Shown in pieces: positions 24,249-33,442 of a stretch of DNA of 64,000 nt (position 1 is its first letter; each line of letters opens with the position of its first letter). A program made the position numbers and the translations under genes. A model generated the notes under the pieces. The model saw only the letters and a list, made by a program, of their open reading frames with translations, was not told the origin of the DNA and did no database searches. This DNA is from Parapedobacter sp037190485 (GTDB lineage: Bacteria; Bacteroidota; Bacteroidia; Sphingobacteriales; Sphingobacteriaceae): assembly GCA_037190485.1 (NCBI GenBank), contig JBBCJB010000014.1, positions 273,795-337,794 of the forward strand, read 5' to 3'.

Positions 24249-24376
24249 GCAATTTTTCCGGTGTGCGGGCTGCCGGGCATCAAATCAAAAAAATAATTGT
24301 ATAATAAAAAACAAATGCTGATATTTGCAAACTCTTTGCAAAAAAGGCAATTAAAAGTTTAAAACAGCATACGATC

Positions 24377-24610
24377 ATGTCAAGAGTTTGTGATTTAACG
24401 GGAAAAGGGGCGATGAACGGTTACAACGTTTCCAATTCGAACGTAAAGACGAAGCGCAAGTTTTACCCCAACCTGCAGACCAAGCGGTTCTTCATTCCAG
24501 AAGAAAACCGCTGGATTACCTTGAAAGTATCCACTTCAGCGATAAAGACCATCAACAAGAACGGCATCACGGCCGTAATCAACAAGTTTATCAAAAAAGG
24601 ATACGTATAA
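24377..24610 (+). CDS. rpmB: 50S ribosomal protein L28
   Basis: This is a 77-residue L28, a core large-subunit protein. SRVCDLTGKGAMNGYNVSNSN is the standard N-terminus of the Bacteroidota version, followed by KRKFYPNLQTKRFFIPEENRW. It heads a block of three tiny ribosome-linked genes (L28, L33, DUF4295) that run together with ftsY and rimO. Confidence 0.97.
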   Translation: MSRVCDLTGKGAMNGYNVSNSNVKTKRKFYPNLQTKRFFIPEENRWITLKVSTSAIKTINKNGITAVINKFIKKGYV

Positions 24611-24658
24611 TGAATACGACGGCCGCACAATCCGGGCGGACGATAATACGACAAAGCA

Positions 24659-24841
24659 ATGGCAAAAAAAGGAAATAGGGTACAGGTGATCATGGAATGT
24701 ACCGAGCACAAAGAAAGCGGCCTTCCAGGCACGTCTCGCTACATCACCACAAAAAACAAGAAAAACACGACCGAGCGATTGGAATTGAAGAAGTTCAATC
24801 CGGTATTGCGCCGTGTGACCGTTCACAAAGAGATCAAATAA
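24659..24841 (+). CDS. rpmG: 50S ribosomal protein L33
   Basis: This is a 60-residue L33 with AKKGNRVQVIMECTEHK at the start and LELKKFNPVLRRVTVHKEIK at the end. Of the four zinc-binding Cys found in some L33 proteins only one is present, so this is the zinc-independent form. It is 48 bases after rpmB and 16 bases before the DUF4295 gene. Confidence 0.97.
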   Translation: MAKKGNRVQVIMECTEHKESGLPGTSRYITTKNKKNTTERLELKKFNPVLRRVTVHKEIK

Positions 24842-24857
24842 TCGGGGGTAAAAAGAC

Positions 24858-25043
24858 ATGGCAAAGAAAGCAGTAGCATCACTGAAGACTGGAAAAGGCA
24901 AGGACTACACCAAGGTCATCACCGCTGTGCGTTCACCGAAAACGGGCGCGTATACGTTCAAGGAACTGATTGCACACAACGACCACATCAAGGATGCTGT
25001 CGAAGCGGCAAAAGAAGCCGTTTCAGAATCGGTAGCACACTAG
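24858..25043 (+). CDS. DUF4295 family protein
   Basis: This 61-residue basic protein (MAKKAVASLKTGKGKDYTK... KTGAYTFKEL) belongs to DUF4295, which I know only from Bacteroidota and nearly always directly after rpmG. Its size, charge and position suggest a ribosome-associated protein peculiar to the phylum, but the role is not established. An intrinsic terminator follows at 25065-25101. Confidence 0.9.
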   Translation: MAKKAVASLKTGKGKDYTKVITAVRSPKTGAYTFKELIAHNDHIKDAVEAAKEAVSESVAH

Positions 25044-25064
25044 TCGTTGCACTATATGGCATTG

Positions 25065-25101
25065 AAAAGCCGTTTCGGAAATCTACCGGAAGGGCTTTTT
25101 T
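25065..25101 (+). terminator. Intrinsic terminator between the L28-L33-DUF4295 block and ftsY
   Basis: AAAAGCC pairs with GGCTTTTTT, with an inner TTTCGG/CCGGAA stem, and ends in six T. It separates the ribosomal-protein transcript from ftsY, which starts 17 bases later. Confidence 0.75.
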
Positions 25102-25117
25102 GTTATGAGCGTTAGCT

Positions 25118-26080
25118 ATGGGATTATTCGATTTTTTCAAGAGGAAGCAAGAGACGCCCGAGGCGCAGGAAGCACTTGACAAAGGGCTGGAAAAGACCAA
25201 GGAAGGTTTTTTTGCCAAGATCACCAAAGCCGTCGTCGGCAAATCGACCGTCGACGACGAGGTGCTCGACGACCTGGAGGAGGCGTTGGTCACCTCCGAC
25301 GTGGGCGTGACCACCACGCTCAAGATCATCGACCGGATCCAGGCTCGGGTGGCCCGAGACAAGTACGTGAATACCGCCGAGCTGCACGTGCTGCTACGCG
25401 AAGAAATCCAGGCGCTGCTGGCCGAAAACAACAGCGCTGACTTCGAACATTTCGAGTATGGCGACCACAAACCATACGTGATCATGGTGGTGGGGGTCAA
25501 CGGCGTCGGCAAGACGACCACGATCGGTAAGTTGGCCCACCAGCTCAAGGAGGCTGGCAACAGCGTGGTGTTGGGTGCCGCCGACACGTTCAGGGCGGCT
25601 GCGGTAGACCAGATCAAGCTTTGGGGCGAGCGGGTTGGTGTACGCGTGGTGGCCCAGTCGATGGGTTCCGATCCCGCTTCGGTGGCGTTCGACACCGTGA
25701 AGTCGGCCGTGGCCAATGGCGACGACGTGGCCATCATCGATACCGCAGGCAGGTTGCACAACAAGGTCGCGCTCATGAACGAGCTCACCAAGATCAAGCA
25801 GGTGATGCAGAAAGTGGTGCCGGGTGCACCGCACGAAATCCTCTTGGTGCTTGATGCCTCCACGGGGCAGAACGCAATAGAGCAATGCAAGCAGTTCACG
25901 CAGGCCACCGACGTGAACGCGCTGGCACTCACCAAACTCGACGGCACGGCCAAGGGCGGCGTGGTCATCGGGATTTCCGATCAGTTCAAGATCCCGGTCA
26001 AATACATCGGGGTGGGCGAAAAGATCGGCGACCTGCAGCTGTTCAACAAGAAGGAGTTCGTGGATTCGTTATTCAAATGA
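25118..26080 (+). CDS. ftsY: Signal recognition particle receptor FtsY
   Basis: This 320-residue FtsY is the GTPase receptor that docks SRP-bound ribosomes at the inner membrane. GVNGVGKTTTIGKLA is the P-loop, then DTFRAAAVDQ, DTAGRLHNK and TKLDGTAKGG complete the NG domain. The acidic A domain of the E. coli protein is absent; a short amphipathic N-terminus (MGLFDFFKRKQE) probably binds membrane. The stop overlaps the rimO start as ATGA, so the two are translationally coupled. Confidence 0.97.
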   Translation: MGLFDFFKRKQETPEAQEALDKGLEKTKEGFFAKITKAVVGKSTVDDEVLDDLEEALVTSDVGVTTTLKIIDRIQARVARDKYVNTAELHVLLREEIQALLAENNSADFEHFEYGDHKPYVIMVVGVNGVGKTTTIGKLAHQLKEAGNSVVLGAADTFRAAAVDQIKLWGERVGVRVVAQSMGSDPASVAFDTVKSAVANGDDVAIIDTAGRLHNKVALMNELTKIKQVMQKVVPGAPHEILLVLDASTGQNAIEQCKQFTQATDVNALALTKLDGTAKGGVVIGISDQFKIPVKYIGVGEKIGDLQLFNKKEFVDSLFK

Positions 26081-27408
26081 ATACCAAACAAATCAAATCC
26101 GTTGCGCCACGCAGTCCGCGCGTCAACGTGGTCACCCTGGGCTGTTCCAAAAACATCCACGACAGCGAGGTGCTGATGGGGCAGTTGCGCGGCAACCAGT
26201 TGCAGGTGGTGCACGAGGCCGCCAACGTCCAGGCGGATGACATCGTGGTGATCAATACCTGCGGATTCATCGACAATGCCAAACAGGAGTCTATCGATAC
26301 CATCCTGCAATACAGCGCGCTCAAGGACGAGGGCAAGGTGGGCAAGGTCATCGTGACCGGATGCCTATCGGAGCGGTACAAACCCGAACTGCAGGAAGAG
26401 ATACCGAACGTGGACGCGTATTTCGGTACCAACGACCTACAAGACTTATTGGGCACCATCGGCGCCGATTACAAGCACGAACTGCTGGGCGAACGGATGC
26501 TCACCACGCCATCGCACTTCGCCTATTTCAAGATCGCCGAGGGATGCAACCGGCCTTGTTCGTTTTGCGCCATTCCACTCATGCGCGGCAAGCACGTGTC
26601 CAAGCCCATCGACGATTTGGTGCGTGAGGCGCGGCACCTGGCCAGGAACGGCACGAAAGAACTGATCCTCATTGCGCAAGACCTTACCTATTATGGCATA
26701 GATTTGTATGGCAAACGCAACCTGGCCGATTTGCTTCGCCGACTTTCTGACGTGGACGGAATCGAGTGGATCAGGTTGCAATACGCGTATCCGTCGGGTT
26801 TCCCGCTCGATATCCTGGATGCGATGAACGAGCGCAGCAACATCTGCAACTACCTGGATATGCCGCTGCAACACATCAGCGACGACATGCTGCGTTCGAT
26901 GCGCCGGGGGATTACCAAACAGAAGACCATCGATTTGGTCAACGCGATTCGAGATCGCGTACCCGATATCGCGCTGCGCACCACGCTGATCTGCGGCTAT
27001 CCCGGCGAAACCGAACGCGATTTCGAAGAGCTGCGGCAATGGGTGGCCGAAACGCGTTTCGACCGCTTGGGATGCTTTACCTATTCCCACGAGGAAAAGA
27101 CCCATGCCCACAGCTTGGTAGACGACGTACCGGATGCGGAGAAGGCCGAGCGCGTGGAACAGATCATGGAAATCCAGCAAGGCATTTCCTACGAAATCAA
27201 CCAAGGCAGGGTGGGTAATACCTACAAGGTGTTGGTGGATAAGGTGGAAGGCGAATATTTCGTTGGCCGCACCGAATTCGATTCGCCTGAAGTGGACAAC
27301 GAGGTGCTCATTCCCACAGCAGGCGATTACCTGACGGTGGGCCGATTCGCGCAGGTGCACGTGGATCGTGCGGAAGACTTCGATCTGTATGGAACCGTCA
27401 CGAAATAA
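26077..27408 (+). CDS. rimO: Ribosomal protein S12 methylthiotransferase
   Basis: This is a 443-residue radical-SAM enzyme that adds a methylthio group to an Asp of ribosomal protein S12. The N-terminal MTTase domain starts VVTLGCSKNIHDSE, the radical-SAM cluster is CNRPCSFCAIP, and a TRAM domain closes the protein. The ATG at 26077 overlaps the ftsY stop and is preferred over the longer open frame into ftsY. The last codons (after DLYGTV) fall inside a 96-base repeat that has a second copy at 47530-47625, so the extreme C-terminus may be donated by the repeat. Confidence 0.96.
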   Translation: MNTKQIKSVAPRSPRVNVVTLGCSKNIHDSEVLMGQLRGNQLQVVHEAANVQADDIVVINTCGFIDNAKQESIDTILQYSALKDEGKVGKVIVTGCLSERYKPELQEEIPNVDAYFGTNDLQDLLGTIGADYKHELLGERMLTTPSHFAYFKIAEGCNRPCSFCAIPLMRGKHVSKPIDDLVREARHLARNGTKELILIAQDLTYYGIDLYGKRNLADLLRRLSDVDGIEWIRLQYAYPSGFPLDILDAMNERSNICNYLDMPLQHISDDMLRSMRRGITKQKTIDLVNAIRDRVPDIALRTTLICGYPGETERDFEELRQWVAETRFDRLGCFTYSHEEKTHAHSLVDDVPDAEKAERVEQIMEIQQGISYEINQGRVGNTYKVLVDKVEGEYFVGRTEFDSPEVDNEVLIPTAGDYLTVGRFAQVHVDRAEDFDLYGTVTK

Positions 27409-27487
27409 GCCGAGCAAATCAAGCGAAGCGATTTTGTTCGTTATCAAGGCGTGTATTGCAGCACATAGTGGAGCTATGGGTAAGATA
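27392..27487 (+). repeat. 96-base dispersed repeat, copy A (overlaps rimO stop)
   Basis: It aligns without gaps to 47530-47625, with 79 of 96 bases identical. It begins GAACCGTCACGA within the rimO 3' end and continues 79 bases past the rimO stop codon at 27406-27408. In both copies the same frame is open and encodes similar peptides (IL..IKA.IA.H.G.MGKI). It contains a small CATAG/CTATG hairpin. Confidence 0.7.
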
Positions 27488-27603
27488 CGCAACGAAGATA
27501 ACGGGCAAAAGGACAAGCTTGAGTGCTTAGGTTATTTCGTGTCGGTTCCTGTGGAACGATTGTCAAATGATCGTTATCCGGCGCGGGGTTTGGCGCTAAC
27601 GGT

Positions 27604-27611
27604 TATCTTTG
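27604..27611 (+). promoter_or_regulatory. TATCTTTG box immediately before bshC
   Basis: The box ends 7 bases before the bshC ATG at 27619, so the predicted transcript is leaderless or nearly so. No matching TTTG is evident 19-20 bases further up. Confidence 0.6.
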
Positions 27612-27618
27612 CGAATCG

Positions 27619-29205
27619 ATGAAGGCGACCTACATAGACTACAAGGATACGAACAGCTTCTCGAAGACGTTGCTGGCTTACTTGGACAACGACCCGGCTT
27701 TGGCGCCCTTTGCGGGCAACCGGCCCGACACGGATGGTTTTGCGCGGCAGCTGGGGGCCGAGCGGGACATCGATCGAGAGGTGTTGGTGCAAAGCTTGCG
27801 GCGCCAGTATGGCGAAGCGCTGCGGTCGCTCCCGGCCGTGGCAACCAATGTGGAGGCGTTGGCCGACCGGAAAACGTTCACCGTGACGACGGGCCACCAG
27901 TTGAACATCTTTACGGGGCCGCTGTACTTCGTATTCAAGATCGCCACCACCATCCGGCTCACGCAAGACCTCAAAGTCGCCTTTCCAGAATACACGTTCG
28001 TGCCGGTCTATTGGATGGCTACCGAAGACCATGACTTCGCCGAGATCAACCATACGCGGCTGCACGGCAAGAAAATAAGCTGGGACGCCGCCGCGGGTGG
28101 CGCCACCGGGCGGATGAAGACAGCCGGGATAGCCGAGACGGTACGCGCCTACCAGCGTTTCCTGGGCCTGTCTGACAATTCGGCGAAACTGGCCCGGCTG
28201 GTCGAGGAGGCTTACCTTGGGCACGATGATCTAGCCGCCGCGACGAGGCACTTGGTCAGCGGGCTATTCGGCGCCTACGGGCTGGTGGTGATGGATGCCG
28301 ACGACGCATCGCTCAAGCGGACCTTTGCCGATGTCATCGAACAGGATATCTTGGGGGAGCACAGCCACCAGGCAATCGCCGACACCTCCGCGGCGCTGAA
28401 GGATGCTGGTTTCCCGGCCCAGGTGCATGCCCGTGAAATCAACTTTTTCTACCTCACCGATGCCTATCGCGAGCGCTTGGTGCGGCTCGATGATGGGCGG
28501 TACGAGGTATTCCGCCAAGGCATCCAGTTCTCGGCCGATGCGCTAAGGACGGAGATACGCCAACACCCGGAAAGGTTCAGCCCGAATGTGGTGATGCGCC
28601 CGGTGTACCAGGAAGCGATCCTGCCCAACCTGGCCTACGTGGGCGGCGGGGCGGAAATCGCCTATTGGCTGCAATTGAAAGCCGCATTCGCCCATTACGG
28701 CATACCCTTCCCCATACTGGTGCCGCGCAATTCGGCGATGGTTACCGATGACAACATGGCCGTAAAGGTATTGCGGCTCGACCTGACCTTCAGGAGCATT
28801 TTCAAGGATACCGAAGAGCTAAGGAAAGAATACGTGCGCAGGCATACCAAGCATCGGCTAAACCTCCACGACGAGTGGATGGAGCTCAATGCCATTTTCG
28901 GCAAATTGCGTTTGCGCGCCCATAAGATCGATTCCAGCCTCGGGCCGAGTACCGAAGCCGTAAAGGCACGCCTCAAGAAGGCGATAAACAACCTGGAGAA
29001 GAAATTGCTGAAAGCCGACAAGCGCAACCACGAGGACGCGCTCATCCAGATCGAACGCATCAAGGAAACGCTCTTTCCAGGCGGGGTGCTGCAGGAACGA
29101 TCCGAAAATTTCGGCTTGCTGTACGTGAAGCACGGCGATAAGCTGATCGATGAGCTGGTGCAGCATTTCAAGCCCCTCGAGTTCAAATTCACGATCATCT
29201 ACTGA
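27619..29205 (+). CDS. bshC: Bacillithiol biosynthesis cysteine-adding enzyme
   Basis: This 528-residue BshC is thought to join Cys to GlcN-malate in the last step of making bacillithiol, the low-molecular-weight thiol of many Firmicutes and Bacteroidota. TTGHQLNIFTGPLYFVFKI, VPVYWMATEDHDFAEINH and a long C-terminal coiled-coil (KKAINNLEKKLLKADKRNHEDALIQIERIKETLFP) are diagnostic. It shows that this organism makes bacillithiol; bshA and bshB must be elsewhere. The end overlaps the convergent DUF4833-like gene by 11 bases. Confidence 0.95.
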   Translation: MKATYIDYKDTNSFSKTLLAYLDNDPALAPFAGNRPDTDGFARQLGAERDIDREVLVQSLRRQYGEALRSLPAVATNVEALADRKTFTVTTGHQLNIFTGPLYFVFKIATTIRLTQDLKVAFPEYTFVPVYWMATEDHDFAEINHTRLHGKKISWDAAAGGATGRMKTAGIAETVRAYQRFLGLSDNSAKLARLVEEAYLGHDDLAAATRHLVSGLFGAYGLVVMDADDASLKRTFADVIEQDILGEHSHQAIADTSAALKDAGFPAQVHAREINFFYLTDAYRERLVRLDDGRYEVFRQGIQFSADALRTEIRQHPERFSPNVVMRPVYQEAILPNLAYVGGGAEIAYWLQLKAAFAHYGIPFPILVPRNSAMVTDDNMAVKVLRLDLTFRSIFKDTEELRKEYVRRHTKHRLNLHDEWMELNAIFGKLRLRAHKIDSSLGPSTEAVKARLKKAINNLEKKLLKADKRNHEDALIQIERIKETLFPGGVLQERSENFGLLYVKHGDKLIDELVQHFKPLEFKFTIIY

Positions 29206-29776
29206 TTGCGGGTTTGATGCGTTGCGTCACCTTGGCGAGCGTTGCCGTGTCGCGGCCACTCAATTCATAATAGGCGATATCGGGCGTGAACATGCTGCCG
29301 CCCTTGATGCGAACGAAAATGCGGTCAAGGATCGCTTCGCGGTCGTTGATGGTGGCCAATACGCGGTAGTCTTTGCGCTCCTTGCAATACGAAAGTCGCA
29401 ACGGCAGGGTCTTATACGAAACCAGGCGCAATTCGAAATCGCCGTTGCCGAGCGCCTTGTGGCTGATGCCGTAGGCCATGGTGCGCTGCACGAAGTTCAA
29501 CCCTTTTTTCTGGCCGTCTTCGGCATAGCGTATCCAGTACACGCTTACCGGCTCATCCGGATCGACCGCTCCGCCCGTCATGTTGAGTTGATAGACCAGC
29601 GTGTTTTCGTCGGGGTCGCGTTGCAGGTAAAACAGCTGCTGCTTCTCGTTCGGCACCGGCAATCGATCCACGGCCACTTGTTTGTCGAAATCGCCCTCCT
29701 GCGCCTTGGCACCCAATGCAAAAAAGAGGAGAACCATCCCAATGTCCGTTTTGCGCGAAGAATACTGCCCCAACAT
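29195..29776 (-). CDS. DUF4833-like exported protein
   Basis: This 193-residue protein has a signal peptide (MVLLFFALGAKAQ). The mature part (LFYLQRDPDENTLVYQLN, VSVYWIRYAEDGQKKGLNFVQRTMAYGI) matches what I recall of DUF4833 from Bacteroidota; function unknown. The ATG at 29776 was chosen because it has a real Shine-Dalgarno sequence (GGAGG, 4 bases upstream), unusual in this phylum, and follows the box TATCTTTG on the minus strand at 29792-29799 by 15 bases. An alternative TTG start overlaps that box. The 3' end overlaps bshC by 11 bases. Confidence 0.75.
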   Translation of the reverse strand: MLGQYSSRKTDIGMVLLFFALGAKAQEGDFDKQVAVDRLPVPNEKQQLFYLQRDPDENTLVYQLNMTGGAVDPDEPVSVYWIRYAEDGQKKGLNFVQRTMAYGISHKALGNGDFELRLVSYKTLPLRLSYCKERKDYRVLATINDREAILDRIFVRIKGGSMFTPDIAYYELSGRDTATLAKVTQRIKPAISR

Positions 29777-29870
29777 ATGACCTCCTTTTTTCAAAGATAG
29801 CTTTTTTGTTCACAATATACCCATGGAAAACGTACCTTTACCCATTATGGACCAATAACAAGACGCGAAG

Positions 29871-31076
29871 ATGTATGTAAAACTGGTGCTTTGTTCAGCC
29901 GTATGGCTGGCGGCATGTACGGCCGCGCGGGAAACGGAAACGGCTTATTTCAACGATGTAACGGATACCCATGTTCCTCGAGATCCCGATGCGCATATCC
30001 TGGAGGTCGCTTTTGCCGACGTGGATGGCGACGGCGACCTCGATGTCTTGGCCGCGCTCGAAGCCGACGAAAACCGGCTTTACCTCAATGACGGCACCGG
30101 CAAGCTAACCTGGAAGAAGGACGTATTCAAGGCAGCAAAGCACGATACCGAGCATGTCCGGGTGGCCGATTTCGACGGAGACGGCCACATCGACGTGGTG
30201 TTCGTGGCCGAAGATGACCAGACGCACGAGTATTACCTCGGTAACGGCGATGGCACCTTCCGCGACGTGAGCGATCGGCTACTGGCCAAAAGCGAGGGCA
30301 ACGGATTGGACGTGGGCGATGTGGATGGCGATGGATGGCCCGATGTCGTCGTGGGCAACTCCGGTAGCGAAGGACAGGACTTCCTGTGGATCAATGATCC
30401 TGCTCGCCGGGGCCACTTCATGGAGTGCACGCTCGAAAACCTGCCGCAGGTGAATGACGCTACGCAAAGCATCAAACTGGCCGACCTGAATGGCGATGGG
30501 CACCTCGACATGGTGATCGGCAACGAGGTGCCGCCCAACCGGCTCCTGTTCAATGACGGTACCGGGGTTTTCACCGAAGCTGCCGAAGCGCTCGATTTGC
30601 CGGTGCCCTTGGAAACGCGTGAAGTGCTTGCGGTCGATGTGGACGGCGATGGCGACCTCGATCTGGTATTCGCCAACTTGACCAGCAATGGCGGCGATTG
30701 GGACAAGGATCCGCAGCTGCGCCTGCTGATCAATGACGGCCAAGGCAAGTTCACCGACGAGACAGCGACGCGCTTGCCTCCCAATCGATTTTCGACTTAT
30801 GCCGCCATGCATGTCGATTTTGACCAGGATGGCCATCCCGACTTGCTGGTGAGCGCCATCCAGATTCCCGGCTTCAATCCCGAACAGGTGCGCGCGTACC
30901 GCAACGATGGGCGCGGCTACTTCACCGACGTGACGCGAACGACAATACCGGCGTCCGTGATGGGGCGCAATTGGAACATCACGATAGGAGACCTCGATGG
31001 CGACGGCATCAACGATGCCATGATCGGCGGCTGGGGCACGCAAGCCCGGTTATTGCTGGGAAAGAAAGCGGATTGA
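29871..31076 (+). CDS. VCBS/FG-GAP repeat lipoprotein
   Basis: This 401-residue lipoprotein (lipobox WLAAC) carries about seven FG-GAP/VCBS repeats, each with a calcium-binding D.DGDGD.D-type loop: DVDGDGDLDV, DFDGDGHIDV, DVDGDGWPDV, DLNGDGHLDM, DVDGDGDLDL, DFDQDGHPDL and DLDGDGINDA. Seven such units make a beta-propeller related to integrin alpha heads. The surface location and calcium loops suggest adhesion or glycan binding. It stands alone, with a TACCTTTA box upstream near 29835 and hairpin element II past its end. Confidence 0.88.
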   Translation: MYVKLVLCSAVWLAACTAARETETAYFNDVTDTHVPRDPDAHILEVAFADVDGDGDLDVLAALEADENRLYLNDGTGKLTWKKDVFKAAKHDTEHVRVADFDGDGHIDVVFVAEDDQTHEYYLGNGDGTFRDVSDRLLAKSEGNGLDVGDVDGDGWPDVVVGNSGSEGQDFLWINDPARRGHFMECTLENLPQVNDATQSIKLADLNGDGHLDMVIGNEVPPNRLLFNDGTGVFTEAAEALDLPVPLETREVLAVDVDGDGDLDLVFANLTSNGGDWDKDPQLRLLINDGQGKFTDETATRLPPNRFSTYAAMHVDFDQDGHPDLLVSAIQIPGFNPEQVRAYRNDGRGYFTDVTRTTIPASVMGRNWNITIGDLDGDGINDAMIGGWGTQARLLLGKKAD

Positions 31077-31090
31077 GCGGGTGTCCGGTT

Positions 31091-31158
31091 AAAAATGAAA
31101 GGTTTCCAAACGGGGAGAATGGAAACCTTTACTAACCAATTATAAACCTAAATTATGA
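31091..31158 (-). ncRNA. Candidate small RNA gene, copy II, with a perfect-consensus promoter
   Basis: The minus strand carries TTTG, exactly 19 bases, then TACCTTTG (31164-31194), the best promoter match for this phylum that I see outside the rRNA promoters. The expected ~68-base transcript holds the conserved leader (TCATAATTTAGGTTTATAAT) and a perfect 10-bp stem (31098-31107 with 31121-31130) around the 13-base loop ATTCTCCCCGTTT, then a U-rich end. It lies between the VCBS gene and the end of the DUF4185 gene. The short gap after the DUF4185 stop means it could also act on that transcript. Confidence 0.62.
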
Positions 31159-31163
31159 TGACA

Positions 31164-31194
31164 CAAAGGTAGTGTATTTTTCACACTATCCAAA
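31164..31194 (-). promoter_or_regulatory. Consensus promoter of small RNA copy II
   Basis: On the minus strand: TTTG (31191-31194), a 19-base spacer, TACCTTTG (31164-31171). Nothing but the hairpin element lies downstream within the next 80 bases on that strand. Confidence 0.72.
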
Positions 31195-31202
31195 GAATAA
31201 TT

Positions 31203-32456
31203 TTATTTTTTTTCGATCGCGTCCGGCAAGTCGATGATGAGCCGTATGAATCGTGGCGAGAAATCGCCGGGATTTTCGTGGAAGTCTTTCAGGAAATCGA
31301 ACGAATTGACGTGGTAGCTGATGAGCAGCTCACCAGGGTTTGAGAGGTTTGGGTGGGCCTTGGCATTGTAGGCGAACAAGGTGCGCTTGCGTGCGGGTTC
31401 CGGACAGGTGAAAACCGGGATGATCGGTCCGAAGGGACCGATGGGGCTTTTGCCCACGCGGAGGCCAATGACGGGGTCGATGCCGTTTTGCTGGAAAATC
31501 AGCGCATAGCGTCCATCGGGTAGGGGCGTCACGCTAAGCTCGTTCGATACGTTGGCCGTAACGGCATGGGCATGCTCGATGGCTGAACCCCAGCGCTCCC
31601 CATCCCAAAAGGTCCATTGCGCAAAGTCTTCGAATAGGTCGGGCTTTACCCTCGCCACCACCAACTCCTTCTGCTGTCCGCGCACCCCATAGACGTAGAC
31701 ATACCCATCCGGCTGCGGCGCACCGGCCCACGTGGTGTTCACCAAGACGCCCGCGCCGAAGGAATACGCTTGCCGATTCGGGGTTTCTGCCACGAATAGC
31801 GGCGTTTCCAGCTGGCGATGACGCGTAAAGGGCGGCCGGTCGTGGGCATCGATGGCAAGCAAGGCGTTCCCGACTTCCTGGAAGCCGAAGACCGCGGCCC
31901 CCGTATTCCTCATGCGGTAGGCAAACACGTAGGTGGTATTTGCCTTTTCGCGGTTTACGAACCCATCCCCAAGCCAGTAATAGCTTCCTTGCTCGGCGGT
32001 GGGCGTGGACGGAACGAACACGGCGGCACGTTGGCCGTCGCTCGCTGCGCCGCTGAAGAACCGGATATGTTCCTTTTCGACCGTGCCGTTGGGCAAGATG
32101 GCGATCACATTGTTGGTCATCCGGCCCCCCGGTGCCGGTTTGCCGCGCGCCTTGCTGCCCCAGAAGCTGTCACTGAAGACGAGCATGGTTTCGGTATGGG
32201 CGCCGGCTCCGACGGTGTCCACCCCATCCAACGGGATGGAAAACAGGCCATCGCCGCCAATCCATCCCGAATCGCGGTCAAACAACGCGATCCATTCTGG
32301 CGCGGCCTCGACGCGGAAACCCAGTTGGAAGTCCTTCGCACGGTCCTCGGCGATAGGGGGCTGTTGTCCATGCAGCAGTAGCGTAGCAAGGCAACAACCT
32401 ACCAGCAACGTCATTCCGCGTCCCGTCGCGCGTTTGCTACACATGCGTCGATCCAT
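31203..32456 (-). CDS. DUF4185 exported protein (beta-propeller, glycosidase-like fold)
   Basis: This 417-residue protein carries a DUF4185 domain. After a signal peptide (MTLLVGCCLATLLLHGQ) the mature part has propeller-type motifs (WIALFDRDSGWIGGDGLFSIPLDG, MLVFSDSFWG, MTNNVIAILPNGT, YYWLGDGFV, YALIFQQNGIDPVIGLRVGKSPIGPFG) of five-bladed-propeller glycan-active proteins. Recognised relatives are mostly uncharacterised, some near polysaccharide loci. The ATG at 32456 gives the best signal peptide; longer versions add a basic stretch overlapping the divergent gene's leader. It is divergent from the epimerase gene at 32546. Substrate unknown. Confidence 0.75.
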   Translation of the reverse strand: MDRRMCSKRATGRGMTLLVGCCLATLLLHGQQPPIAEDRAKDFQLGFRVEAAPEWIALFDRDSGWIGGDGLFSIPLDGVDTVGAGAHTETMLVFSDSFWGSKARGKPAPGGRMTNNVIAILPNGTVEKEHIRFFSGAASDGQRAAVFVPSTPTAEQGSYYWLGDGFVNREKANTTYVFAYRMRNTGAAVFGFQEVGNALLAIDAHDRPPFTRHRQLETPLFVAETPNRQAYSFGAGVLVNTTWAGAPQPDGYVYVYGVRGQQKELVVARVKPDLFEDFAQWTFWDGERWGSAIEHAHAVTANVSNELSVTPLPDGRYALIFQQNGIDPVIGLRVGKSPIGPFGPIIPVFTCPEPARKRTLFAYNAKAHPNLSNPGELLISYHVNSFDFLKDFHENPGDFSPRFIRLIIDLPDAIEKK

Positions 32457-32545
32457 ATCCAGTTTAAACGTTTCCGTTTTCGTTTTATGACGATCCGCGC
32501 GAAATTGCCGTTGCATCCGTGCGCAATTTTGCCGATGTTTGGGGC

Positions 32546-33442
32546 ATGAAGCCAGCACCACGCATTTTTTCAAGGAGAAGCGCCTTAAAGACGATAGCGA
32601 CTTCCACGACGGCGCTATTGGGCAGCGGCCTGTTGCAACGCGTCTCGGCCACGGAGTCAGCCCTGCCGCGAGCGTTGCAAGGCAAGATCAACCATGCCGT
32701 ATGCCGATGGTGCTACGGCGATATCCCCTTGGAAGAGCTGTGCCGCGCAGCGGTAGAGATCGGCATTGCAGCCATCGATTTGGTGGGGCCGGATGAGTGG
32801 CCCGTGCTACAGCGATATGGCCTACAGGCATCGTTGCCGCATGGCGCAGGCAAGGGCATCGAACACGGTTTCAATGACCCGGCGCTCCACGGCGAGCTTG
32901 TGGCCAGCTATGAAGCGATGATTCCGCGCGTGGCTGCTGCAGGCTACGACCAGCTGATCTGCTTTTCGGGCAACCGCCGTGGGTTGGCCGATGAGCAGGG
33001 CATCGCGCATTGTGCCGAAGGCTTGAAGCGGCTGATGCCAACCGCCGAGCGACATGGCGTTACGTTGGTGATGGAGCTGTTGAACAGCAAGGTCGATCAC
33101 CCCGACTACCAGTGCGACCGTACCGAATGGGGTGTCGCGCTTTGTGAGGCCGTCGGTTCAGAACGTTTCAAACTGCTGTATGACATCTACCACATGCAGA
33201 TCATGGAGGGCGACGTCATCGCCACGATCCGTAAATACCACCGCTACATTTCGCATTACCACACCGGGGGCGTACCCGGTAGGAATGAGATCGACGAAAG
33301 CCAGGAATTATACTACCCTGCCATCATGCAGGCGATCGTGGATACGGGCTATACCGGCTATGTAGCGCAGGAATTCATCCCAAAGCGGCCAGACAAGCTG
33401 GCCTCCTTGGCGCAGGCCATCGAAATCTGTGATGTAAACTAG
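32546..33442 (+). CDS. Tat-signal TIM-barrel isomerase/epimerase (hydroxypyruvate isomerase-like)
   Basis: This is a 298-residue xylose-isomerase-like TIM barrel protein of the hydroxypyruvate isomerase / sugar-phosphate epimerase type. VCRWCYGDIPLEELCRAA is the typical opening, LVMELLNSKVDHPDYQCD and LLYDIYHMQIMEGDV carry the metal-binding Glu and Asp/His residues, and YVAQEFIP ends the barrel. A twin-arginine signal (SRRSALK) predicts export in folded form, as for many such proteins in this phylum. The stop codon TAG coincides with the CTAG at the left end of the inverted-repeat element at 33439-33690, so insertion there may have set the present C-terminus. Substrate unknown. Confidence 0.83.
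   Translation: MKPAPRIFSRRSALKTIATSTTALLGSGLLQRVSATESALPRALQGKINHAVCRWCYGDIPLEELCRAAVEIGIAAIDLVGPDEWPVLQRYGLQASLPHGAGKGIEHGFNDPALHGELVASYEAMIPRVAAAGYDQLICFSGNRRGLADEQGIAHCAEGLKRLMPTAERHGVTLVMELLNSKVDHPDYQCDRTEWGVALCEAVGSERFKLLYDIYHMQIMEGDVIATIRKYHRYISHYHTGGVPGRNEIDESQELYYPAIMQAIVDTGYTGYVAQEFIPKRPDKLASLAQAIEICDVN

Noticed and set aside
29777..29794. Upstream TTG start for the DUF4833-like gene
   Set aside because: It overlaps the TATCTTTG promoter box; the ATG at 29776 has a Shine-Dalgarno at the right distance.
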